A stretch of 64,000 nt of DNA from Omphiscola glabra. Its lineage: Eukaryota > Mollusca > Gastropoda > Lymnaeidae. The DNA lies in the NCBI GenBank assembly GCA_964017045.1, contig OZ024809.1, positions 6,471,012-6,535,011 of the forward strand. The letters run 5' to 3'. Under the pieces are notes generated by a model. That model was given only the letters and a program-made list of their open reading frames with translations. It searched no databases and was not told the DNA's origin. Numbering within the stretch: the stretch's first letter is position 1; every line of letters starts with the position of its first letter. Made by a program: the position numbers and the translations under genes. Below are positions 11,801 through 23,100 of this stretch, one piece after another.

Positions 11801-13053
11801 GTTTGATTCAGTCTGCTCCTACCAACATTGATACAATGTTTTTGTTTGATTCAGTCTGATCCTACCAACTTTGATACAATGTTTTGTTTGATTAAGTCTG
11901 CTCCTATCAACTTTGATACTGTTTTGTTTGATTCAGTCTGATTTTACCAACATTGATACAATGTTTTGTTTGATCGAGTCTGATCCTATCAACATTGCTA
12001 CAATGTTTTTGATTGAGTCTGATCCTACCAACATTGATACAATGTTTTTGATTGAGTCTGATCTTACCAACATTGATACAATGTTTTTGATTGAGTCTGA
12101 TCCTACCAACATTGATACAATGTTTTTGATTGAGTCTGATCCTACCAACATTGATACAATGTTTTTGATTGAGTCTGATCCTACCAACATTGATACAATG
12201 TTTTTGATTGAGTCTGATCCTATCAACATTGCTACAATGTTTTTGATTGAGTCTGATCCTACCAACATTGATACAATGTTTTTGATTGAGTCTGATCTTA
12301 CCAACATTGATACAATGTTTTTGATTGAGTCTGATCCTACCAACATTGATACAATGTTTTTGATTGAGTCTGATCCTATCAACATTGCTACAATGTTTTT
12401 GATTGAGTCTGATCCTACCAACATTGATACAATGTTTTTGATTGAGTCTGATCTTACCAACATTGATACAATGTTTTTGATTGAGTCTGATCCTACCAAC
12501 ATTGATACAATGTTTTTGATTGAGTCTGATCCTACCAACATTGATACAATGTTTTTGATTGAGTCTGATCCTACCAACATTGATACAATGTTTTTGATTG
12601 AGTCTGATCCTACCAACATTGATACAATGTTTTTGATTGAGTCTGATCCTACCAACATTGATACAATGTTTTTGATTGAGTCTGATCTTACCAACATTGA
12701 TACAATGTTTTTGATTGAGTCTGATCCTACCAACATTGATACAATGTTTTTGATTGAGTCTGATCCTACCAACATTGATACAATGTTTTTGATTGAGTCT
12801 GATCCTACCAACATTGATACAATGTTTTTGATTGAGTCTGATCCTACCAACATTGATACAATGTTTTTGATTGAGTCTGATCCTACCAACATTGATACAA
12901 TGTTTTTGATTGAGTCTGATCCTACCAACATTGATACAATGTTTTTGATTGAGTCTGATCCTACCAACATTGATACAATGTTTTTGATTGAGTCTGATCC
13001 TACCAACATTGATACAATGTTTTTGATTGAGTCTGATCCTACCAACATTGATA
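11801..13053. repeat. 39-bp minisatellite, about 32 copies, with 4-unit higher-order blocks
   Basis: The unit begins GAGTCTGATCCTACCAACAT and ends TGATACAATGTTTTTGATT. The first three or four units are longer and more diverged (TTTGATTCAGTCTG). Three variants occur (CCTACCAAC, CTTACCAAC, CCTATCAACATTGCTA), and the order CCTATC, CCTACC, CTTACC, CCTACC recurs three times, a 156-bp higher-order block. The period is 13 codons, so three frames on the two strands stay open for more than 370 codons. Confidence 0.95.
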
Positions 13054-13454
13054 TGTTGTTTTATTTTAATGTAAAAATGCATTTAAAATAAGTTTACTTT
13101 TGCTTCCTAGTCAACAATTTCTATGCACACTGTTTAAAAGAAATGTTTGCAGTTTCAGAAAATTTAGCTCTTATTTTATTGAATTTGTTTTTTTGTTTTT
13201 TGAAGTAAACTTTTTAAGTTTAAATTTTTATTTAACCATTTTGTTTGTTACTTAAAACTTGTTATACTTTAAGACCACTAAAGTAGAAACTATTTTGATT
13301 CTTAAAAAAAAAAAAAAAATATATTATAGATACATAAAATTCTAAAACAAATTTTTAAAATTGTTTAGTAAAACATATCCATAGCTGAGTCATTGTTTTT
13401 AATATGTTGCATTTAAATTACTATTTATTAAATTGTATGGTATTTAAAATATAA

Positions 13455-14015
13455 CAGGAACTCTGCCTCCATTTTCATGGAACTCAATAAATACTCTCTA
13501 ATAATGAATATAGAATGGGCCTATCACATAAATATTTTTATGTGAATATATAATGGCTCTATTTGAAACAAGTTCTAACCTACAACATTTTAAGTATCTT
13601 ACCTACACAGTTGAATTTGTATAAAACAATTTTCATTGTTAATTTTGCCAATTTTTGTGACACCCCATGCTTAATAAAGGTTTATATACATAGCAGTGCT
13701 TATAAAAACGTGAACTTCTAACATGTCCTCTATAGAACCACATTTAAACAAATTGTTTTTTTGAAAACAAAATTTTAAAGCCTACGAGGCTATTTCTGAG
13801 CTTGGGATATCCATATTCATGGAGCTCATTAAATATTCTCTAATAATGAATATAGAATGGGCCTATCGCATATATATCTTTATGTGAATGTTATTATAGC
13901 ACTTTTTGAAACAAGTTCTAACCTACAACATTATAAGTATCTATCTTACTTAGACAGTTGAATTTGTTGATATATAAATAATTTTCATTAGTTATTCTGC
14001 CAACTCGTATGACAC
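13455..14015. repeat. Diverged direct duplication of about 210 bp
   Basis: Both copies share TAATAATGAATATAGAATGG, GAAACAAGTTCTAACCTACA and a run to GACACCC at their ends. The offset is about 345 bp, with small indels. Copy 1 spans about 13455-13665 and copy 2 about 13800-14015. Confidence 0.8.
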
Positions 14016-15777
14016 CCTACAAGCCATTTCAAGCTTACAGACTCTTGTCCCCCCCCCTCCCCTCTTATTTCTGAGCTTGATTGTCCTAAGACTATCTTTG
14101 ATCATGTTGCCATATTTGAGGAATTCATCATGCTGTGTTGGAATATGTTAATCAGTGCAATACATTTTTTTTTCTTGCCCACTCATCCATTAGATTTATT
14201 TTTTTTTTCTTTTGCACTTGAGATTGCCTAGATGCAACCAGTTGCTTGTGTTCTTTGGAAATATTTTAGTTGTGATATTTTTACATGCTTGAATTGATTG
14301 TATTTCATGTCTAACAATTACTATGAATTATTATTATTACTGACTGATTACTACATCATGCAGCAGATAGAATTCATTTTGTTAAACTATATCTAAGGAT
14401 GATTACTAAGTTATTCAGCATCCAATATCCCAGGCTAAGATATGATTTTAAAAAAGTATTTATTTTATCTTGAAGCTGTCTGGTATGGTTCTTTGCATCG
14501 AGTTTTACTGAAGGTATACAATTGGTTCATGTTCTTAAGTATTTTTTCAACACCTCCATTTGTTTTTTGTTTGTTTTTTTTAATTTATGTTCATATTATA
14601 ATGAAGTATTTATTTTTAATAACATTTTGTTTTTTAAGGAATTTAGTTTTGCCTGCTGTTGCTACAACTTAACAGCACACACCCTAGAAATTGAGTTTGA
14701 ACAATGAAAGTTCAGCAACTTTATAATTTAGTAAAAATTGATTTGAATGGATTTTAGATTTTAAATATAATTTCTTCTTATCTATTTTTTTATATATATT
14801 TTTTTTTTTTTTTTTAAATTGAAACCTGGCAATTTGCTTTTGCTTAGCACAGTGATGTCAAGTGTAAAATATTGTGAAATGACTGTGCATTAATACTTAA
14901 TACATAGAGTTAAACAACAATGTGTTAATTATGCTTGCCCCTAGCTTTATATTTTTAATTGACTTAAACGACCGCCCACTGTTTATTTAAGAGAATTATT
15001 TTATTTGTTTCTTTTTTCCATTTGCATTTAAAAAAAATAAAAACTTTGAACCACATATTTGACTGTAGAATGTTTGACTTTGCCACCTAAGTCAGTTTGA
15101 GCCAGTCCAATTTTTTGCTGCATCCAGCTTATGTCTATTTTTACCTCCTTAGCTTATGATATTATAGTTACTTATAAATGTTAAGGGCTAGTGGCTGTAT
15201 GGCGTTGATATTAAGAAATCCATTTTTTTGAAATACAAGCTTAGGCTCATTGTTTTTTTACTTGGGGTGCTGTTGATTTATTTTAAAGTTATCCAGAACT
15301 TCTGGACACAGTCAGGGGCAACAACCTCATGTTTTAGGGGATCATTAGTTATCTTAGCCTAGTGACCCCATAGTGTAACCGTCTTCAGTGCCATCATTGA
15401 AGGGAATATTGTTGATATTTTACTTATGGGTTTATCACAATGCCGTTTTTAACAAATTAATGAATGTGTTCTAGTTGTAGGTTCACTTGATTTTATTGAT
15501 TCGTAGGCCACACCAGAAATGTTCAGTATTGAATTATTTTGAGGAAGGAAGAAAAGAATATTTTTGAGACCCTTAAATCTCTGATTAACTCACATTACTT
15601 AAGGTAATTATGATGGGATATTGTATGTTTAATTTACTATAATATATATATATATATATATGGATTATATATATAAGGAGAGTAACTTCATTACAGAAAT
15701 GCCAACTCTATCCTAAGAAAAACTGTAAGTGATTTAAATAAGCTTGTTATAAACTATTCCCAAATGCTGTTAAGTTA

Positions 15778-15893
15778 CGATGATTTATTAGCAATCCAAT
15801 GGATGATTTATTAGCAATCCAATGGATGATTTATTAGCAATCCAATGGATGATTTATCAGCAATCCAATGGATGATTTATTAGCAATCCAATG
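15778..15893. repeat. 23-bp minisatellite, 5 copies
   Basis: Near-identical units GATGATTTATTAGCAATCCA plus ATG; one unit has TCAG for TTAG. Confidence 0.9.
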
Positions 15894-16208
15894 AAGGATA
15901 AGCACTTTTATTGTTACACCTCTTTCTTATGAAATGCCTTTAACTGTTATATTTTGTGTGTTTGTCAAAAGACAATAAACGGATGCCATGACATTGTTAG
16001 ATTTTTGTTGTATATTTCTGGGAATGTTGCTAGAGACTTGAAACTATCTCCCCTTACAACATGTCTATCTAACAATCTCCGCTTACATTTCTCTCTAACA
16101 ATCTCCCCTTACAACATGTCCCTCTAACAAATTCTTGCCACTTTATCTCTTTTGTTACTTGTGAAAGATATCAAGAGAAAACAATATTTTACTTTTACAG
16201 ATAACAAT

Positions 16209-16214
16209 TTTATT
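16209..16214 (-). promoter_or_regulatory. Candidate HS6ST polyadenylation signal
   Basis: TTTATT on the + strand reads AATAAA on the HS6ST strand, about 580 bp past the HS6ST stop codon. Confidence 0.4.
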
Positions 16215-16792
16215 ATATCCTAAAACTGAACATTATGGTGAATCTACTCATTGACACTACTTTAGACACAAATGCTGACAGGACCCATAATTGTACAAGT
16301 TGTTTGAGAGTAGTGCAGTTATCATGACTCTGAAGATACATAGAAATATTGACACCAATCCATCATCCACAAGTATCTATCTGTCTATAAATATAAAGCC
16401 TAGGTTCAGATAACCCCGGGTGTTAACATGAGGAGGCAGTAGAAAATATAAGGAGATATTTTCATGTGTACCTCATGAAACAACACGCGGGTGGACGCTG
16501 AAGTCAGTCACAGGAAAGGTTTAAAATAAAAAATCTTTTGAGGCTAAGTAACTCAGAATATAACCCAGCGATTCCTAGGTCAGGATGTGAAAGATGTGCA
16601 TATTTTGTACATACTTACTTTTCTACCTATGATCCATTTAGTTAAAATATTTTACCAACAGTTATTATATAACCAAAAGTGCACACAAAGCGCCACTGAT
16701 AAAATACATTTCTATATAAAAAAACAAGGGTAATGGCACGGCAGTTCAGCAGCATTTATAAACTAATTCTAATGTTTACACGATCTCAATGG

Positions 16793-17128
16793 TCATACAG
16801 ACACAGTAGCATATGTGAAACCTTCTTGTACAACTATCGCCTCGTTCGTACGCGGCCTCGCCTCTATGTTCAACCTCCGAAGTCTCTGCATGAAGAGATC
16901 TTTAGCAAACTGGTACAGCCGGACATCCAGGAGGTTCTTCTCAAGAATCCTCTCCCAGTGTTTCTCCGACAGCATGGCGTAACTTGTGGCCGATGAGAAC
17001 TTCTTCCCTATCATTGGACTGTTCAACTTTAAGCCTGTGAAAGTTCTCTCTAGCAGCTCCTGGGCTTCTTCCTGATACTCAACCAGGAAAAAAAACTTGA
17101 AAAATCTTCTGAGGTTGTCTTCAGCGCT
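16793..17128 (-). CDS. HS6ST: HS6ST coding exon 6 (C-terminus)
   Basis: Acceptor GCCAG, phase 0. Encodes about residues 314-424: SAEDNLRRFFKFFFLVEYQE, then LLERTFTGLKLNSP, LLDVRLYQFAKDLFMQRL and a short tail ending TVSV. This aligns with the HS6ST segment FGLTEFQRKTQ...LFERTF...MQLYDYAKDLFQQR. Compared with vertebrate enzymes the Gln-rich C-terminal extension is missing. Confidence 0.92.
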   Translation of the reverse strand, partial: SAEDNLRRFFKFFFLVEYQEEAQELLERTFTGLKLNSPMIGKKFSSATSYAMLSEKHWERILEKNLLDVRLYQFAKDLFMQRLRRLNIEARPRTNEAIVVQEGFTYATVSV

Positions 17129-20100
17129 CTGGCAAAGCCGTTAAAGAAAGAAGAATTAGGGCAAATCTTTACATGTAGGTTGTTGTTTTTTTTACACAAA
17201 TAAAATGTATACATAAGGTTGCCTCTGGTATGGGGGGGGGGGGGGAATTAGTAATAGAAATTATGTTGTAAATTTACGACGTATATAGATAGATGGATAG
17301 GATAGATAGATGATTGGACACTCATGAGCGGAAACTCTACAGCTCTACCAAAAATGTCTGCGTTGCAATTTTCGTATTCGATGGTAGGAAAAAAAGTGGC
17401 TAACACAGAGGTTTTGTAACGTGCTAAAATGTGTAGTAGGTTCTCCGCTCTTCTTCTTTATCTTGAGGGCCCACGATCAATGTATTCTGGCTCCTATTTA
17501 TGGTGAGGGGTATAGTTTAAGTCATACTCAAACTAAGTGAATATTTTTTTTTTAAAAATCAGACTTGATGGAGAGACTGGCTAAAGACAAAATAATTCGC
17601 TGGTGAGGTCATGTAAAGAGAATGGAGGAAGGCCGTTGTTTTCCAAAGGGTCTGCTGTATGGAAAGCTCGCAGAAGCGGCAAGACTTATTCGACGGCTGT
17701 GATTTAATGAAGTTTGCAAAAAGAACATGAAGAATTCCCCCATAGAAATCACCCAGTGGGAGATCATCGCTGAGCACCGTTCGAGCTGGCCAAAAGCAGT
17801 GTAGGGAAGAGTCAAATAAGCAGAAGATGCGCTAAACGAAACCCTTGCAACAAAAACGGCATTACGGACGGCTAAATTTAACCAGGGGTCATGCTTCTCC
17901 TGCGAGAATTGCTGTCGAGACTGTCATTTCAGGAACGGCCTCGTAAGCCATTTGATTAAGTGTGAATCCATCTTGAGTTGAAAATATTGTAATAATTGTC
18001 ACCCACCTGCAACATAATCTCATCCCTCTCTTGTCTGGTTTTGTTGGACTCCAGTCTGTAGCAGTCTGATAAGCTGAGGTTGGCCAGCATACGGGTCTGA
18101 CGATTAAACGCCATGTTACTTCTGAAAAGCAAACGAAGCTTCGAAACTGCAACAGACATTTTATTTAGATCGTAAGGAGGATCACTTGTCATAACTACAC
18201 TTAACCCTGGTCTCAGTGTCTCCTTGCGTGGTGTCAGATGTGTGTACACATGACCAGGGGTGTGGGAAGGGGAGAGGATAAATAACTTTTTTTCTGAACA
18301 TGGAAAAGGTTGGGGGTGGGGGCCGCTTTCCACCCAACTTCAGAGTTTTTTTTATTTTAATGTAAGTGGGAGGCAAAACCTTTCCTAAACCTAGCTACGC
18401 CATTGTACAAGAGTCTTCTACTTCTGCAGTAGCTACATGTAGAGCCATAGACAGCCGTCACGTGACTTATTACCCCTGGTCACTTTTCGGTTTTGTGCCC
18501 GCCCCCGCCCCTTGGATTCATAGTTAATTTTTAATTTTTTTTTGCCGCATCATACCTAGCATGGCCCACGGGGCTGCTCTGCCTATAGAGAAAACCCGTG
18601 AAAATACAAGATATGAGAACCGCTGATTTCGATGAACCTTTTACTTACGGACAACTTAAGAATTCATCAAATGTAACATTGGCCCAGGTCCCGTGGTTAA
18701 AGCAATAAGGAACTTCTGCTAGAGATGCATCCCTTCCATCACAGTGCAGACGACACTCCTTCCACGTGGCACCTCTTCTCACGTGAAGCCATTCACTCAC
18801 AAACCTGGTCACGGGGTCACGCACGACGGTGACGTAATGGTACCTGTCATGTCATAACGACAATCCATTAGTACAAGTCGATACAAGTATACATTTTTCA
18901 AGATGACTTCTAGAGACAATGTTGTTTAAATACTCTCTACAGAAAATTCCGCTAGTGTAAGCTGTGGCAAGAGTGAGAGTGTAACACTGTAAGCTGGGGC
19001 ATGAGTGAGAGTGTAAGCTGGGGCGTGAGTGACAGTGTATGCTGGGCGGGAGTGAGAATATAAGCTGTGGCGGAAGTGAGAATATAAGCTGTGACGGAAG
19101 TGAGAATGTAAGCAGGGGCGGAAGTGAGATTATAAGCTGGGGCGAGAGTGAGACAGTGTAAAGTTTTAAAGTATTTTAAACATGATAAAATCACTTAAAA
19201 TACTTCTTCTATCAGTCAAATCAGCCGGACTATTTTTTAGTGGCGTTGGAAGGAAAGGTGGGTGTGGAGGGGCGGTCCGCCCCCGTGCGCAACTTTTTTC
19301 TTTAGATGGTTCGGCCACCTGTCACGCATCATTTAACAAATACTTGAAAAACGCGGGTTTAAATATATGCTCCCCCCCACCCCATTTTTTGTTTGTTTGT
19401 CTGGATTAATAAAAAGCAAAGAATGTTATTTTAATTTGTAATTTTATTAATTACTTTATTCATTTTTAAAATATTTTTTTGGGGGGGGAGGGGGGTGTTA
19501 CAACTTCATATCTGTTACTGTTACTGTTTAATCCGTTGCTGTCTAGGGTTAACGAATATACTCTGTCACACTAAGGTTCACAATAATGACCAACAACAGT
19601 GTCCACAGTAAATTATGTGTTTATTACTATATACTAAACTATACACTTGTAACACAAATATATCTCGCAGTAAAACAGCATCCTTAGGCAACAAGCCCTA
19701 CTACTCTCGACTCTACACTAACTCTAAGGATCTACTCTGGCTCTACTACTCCTGTCTCTACTACTGGCCCTGGCTCTACTCTTGTCAACTACCTCCTGGG
19801 TCTACCTCTTGTTAACTAACCCCACTACCCAGCTCACAGCTCTTATCCCCTCCGTCTGTTCACCCCCCACCCAGCTACACTAATTGCTCAACACGAACCA
19901 ATTTCACCTCTGACCCCACAATCTTGCCCTAACACAACATCTCACAGTCTCCATCCCCCAGACCAGAATTAATTAACGATCCAGGTCGTAACATTCCTCC
20001 CCCCTTTCGTTGACATCACTTACAATAGTGATGTCACACAAAAATGACATCAGAACATTGCAAAACATAATTCACAACAATAGTCTTACCACTAAAATCT

Positions 20101-23100
20101 AAGATCAAGTATCATATGTAAATCCCGTTCCTAACATTCCCTGGTCAAATCATATTACAGTAAATGAACAAAGTCATATCAATATCAATCAAATGGCATG
20201 ACAAAATTGCAATACACAATTATAAACATCAGCCTCACTCCTCAAATCTAAGTTCAAATACCAAATGTAAACAATCCAGTTCACAACATTAAAATACTAT
20301 AATTGGGTAATGTAAAACCATAACCTTGGCAAAACATCATACAGTAAATTTACTTATTCACCATGAATATAATCAACAAGTCCAAGTGATTTTAATAATA
20401 TTCAAAACAGGACACATTCAAAAATTAACAAATGAAACAGGGAAGAAAAAAAAACTCTTGACTGCTAGAGAGAAAAAAAAATGTCATCATCTGTGGAGTC
20501 ATGTGGACAGCCCTGAACTGTCCAGTCTGTTCATATGATTGTAAGAGGGCGGGATATCTCTCTTGTCAGTCGCTTTCCAAAAAGCGTGCAAATCTTTCAT
20601 CCCTCTAAACATTTCCTGCTCAAACAACAATACTTTTCCAAGGCTTAACACCAAAGCAACTCCCAAAAGTACTTTGTCATGTATATAACATACTAATGCA
20701 TTACAAAACAAATCATTACACATCATAAACAAACCAAAACTGCTCTCAACTAACCCCACGTCAGGGAAAAAGCTCACCTCCTCCACGGAGACTCCATAAA
20801 AGCCAACCCCTCTGTATTCACCTAACCCCACGTCAGGGAAAAAACTCACCTCCTCCACGGAGACTCCATAAAAGCCAACCCCTCTGTTCTCACCCAGACC
20901 GACTGAGTCCAAACCAGACCCTACACAAACACGGTTCTCAGGCCTTGAGCAACCCGTGACTTCTAAACCACTACTCAATTCAGCGCGTGGACTACGACCC
21001 TCGTAGATCCATGTGAAGTCATCCCCAATGACTTCCACTTTGTTGACATAACGTCCCCGTCGTGGGACTGCACCTGACAAGTTTACGACCTCTACATCGT
21101 GACAACCGTGGCTTTCCCAGGTTCTAACACCTTCAAAATCAAAACACACATTTTCCTCCTCCACTAAACTCCAATTTTCCTCTTCCACAAAATATTCATG
21201 AAGAAAACCCAAATCTTCATCCCGCACAAAATCAAAATGTGACTCTTGCACATAATCAAAATTGTTCTCCAGTAAAAAATTCACATATCCCTGTTGTACA
21301 TCAACAAAACCTACAGTTTGTACATCATCTTGTACTCCACCAAAAATAGTAAGGTGTACACAATCACAAATAATATTTTCATTAATAAACTTTACATCAT
21401 AAGCATCATCTTGTACATCAAAATTGATATCTGGTACATTATCAAGATTCACTTGTACATGTTCAAATTGTGTATCACCTGCTTCCACTAATATTACCTC
21501 CTCCCTCGATGCTACGAACAACTCATCGTTCCTACACTCAGTTATGTTTGCATGAGATTTCTCGGGACAACTGATCTCCTCCACAAACTCTGTAATTTCC
21601 CCATTCTCCTCATTTTCCCTGGCTGACAAAATAACTTTACGCTTCTCAACTTCTATTACTACACTCCCAGGTTCATTAACCAATTCCCCAGTTTCTAATT
21701 GATCCAACTGAACAAATTCATGCTTATCTGCCCTTGTGTCTTTAAAATAATACTCACTTATACCTAACTGAAAAGATTTACATTCATCATTTCTCCTCCT
21801 AGTTTTGTCCCCTTTTTCAGTTTGATTTTTGTTCTCTGACAGCTTTACCCATGACTTGCTATTTCGGCACCATTTAAGTCTATTCCCCTTTACTTCCACT
21901 AATGGTCTCCCCTTTTCCTTAACAACGTTATACCCCCTTTCCCGAACCTCCCGACTCTTACTTCTTTGTTCCTCCATTCTCAATCTCGCAACATCATCCT
22001 CTTGTTTTTTTATTAGATCCCTTTTCCATTTATCTAGCATTTCCCGTTCTTCCATCTCTCTAACGCGTTCCCGTTCTTCCCTCGCTCTCATTACCTGTTC
22101 TAGTTCTTGGGCTCGCTGTCTATCACGTTCCCGTTCCCGTTCTTCTCTCTCCTCTTTCTCTCTCTCGCGTTCCCGTTCTTCTCTCTCTCTTAGTCTTTTT
22201 ACTACCCACTGACCGATAGCTTCATCTTTTAAACCTATCGCCACTGCCTCCTCCCTGAACTCTAGAACTGATAGATTTTTTCCACTCCTTGTTTCCATTA
22301 TTAATGAAATAATGTAATTATATGAATATAAAATTGGATGAATACTGTTCCATAATAGAGCTATAAATATAAATTATTACTCGTACCTATAAAAGAATTC
22401 TAACCAATTCAAAAGAACTAATAGGTACCATACAACATTATATATAATTCGTACTAATTACCCGGTCTTGTTCTTGGTCTCTGGCATGAGCTTGCAATGG
22501 ACAGCAAGACAGTAGTGGTTGTGTCCAGCAACAGCGGGCACAGCAATAGGAGGACACATCAGCAGTGAGGTACACTTATCACGGGTACAGCAGCAGTGGA
22601 ACACATCAGCAGCGGGGTACAGCAACAGCGAGACATCCGCAGCCGGGTACAGCAACCAGCAGGGTACGGCAACAACGGGATACAACACAGGATTCGGGTA
22701 CAAGAACAGCAGTGGAACACGTCACAGCACTCGGGTACAGGAACATCAGTATGTAAAAGGTCACAGCACGACACTTTGAATAATGTCTACTACCAGGACT
22801 TCACGACAAAGCAACGGGGTACAGCAGCAGAGAAACACGTCACAGGAATCGAATACCTGAAAAGTAGTGAATTACATCGCAGTGGAGTACATCAACAGCG
22901 AGACGTCAGCAGCAGGGTACAGCACTCAATAGGGTACGGTGACATATCAGCAACAACGTACAGGAACGTACACAGTCCTATCGGAATACAACGTAGCAAT
23001 GACACATGTTCTGGCGTACTTGAATGCAGGCTTGAAACTTCGGTTCAACACAGCACTGTATAATTAATCCAACAGGTTTTTACATCAAACACATCAGTTT

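Larger units (their letters stand above)
13054..16200. other. Intergenic AT-rich sequence with a diverged duplication
   Basis: No gene supported. It contains a diverged direct duplication (13455-13665 and 13800-14015), an (AT)n tract near 15643-15677, a 23-bp array at 15778-15893 and an imperfect repeat around 16040-16135 (core AACAATCTCCCCTTACA). Confidence 0.6.

Noticed and set aside
11907..13091. Three overlapping frames of 371-392 codons
   Set aside because: All are translations of the 39-bp array in different phases and strands.
19615..19815. 66-codon frame present twice (also at 23236-23436)
   Set aside because: It is the same LTR sequence in two copies and includes no conserved protein feature.
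21829..22212. Ser-rich 127-codon + strand frame
   Set aside because: It is the antisense shadow of the Arg/Glu-rich part of the gag-like ORF.
22458..23063. Cluster of small overlapping frames with Cys- or Gln-rich repeats
   Set aside because: They lie in the repetitive leader of the LTR element and change frame freely; no coding evidence.
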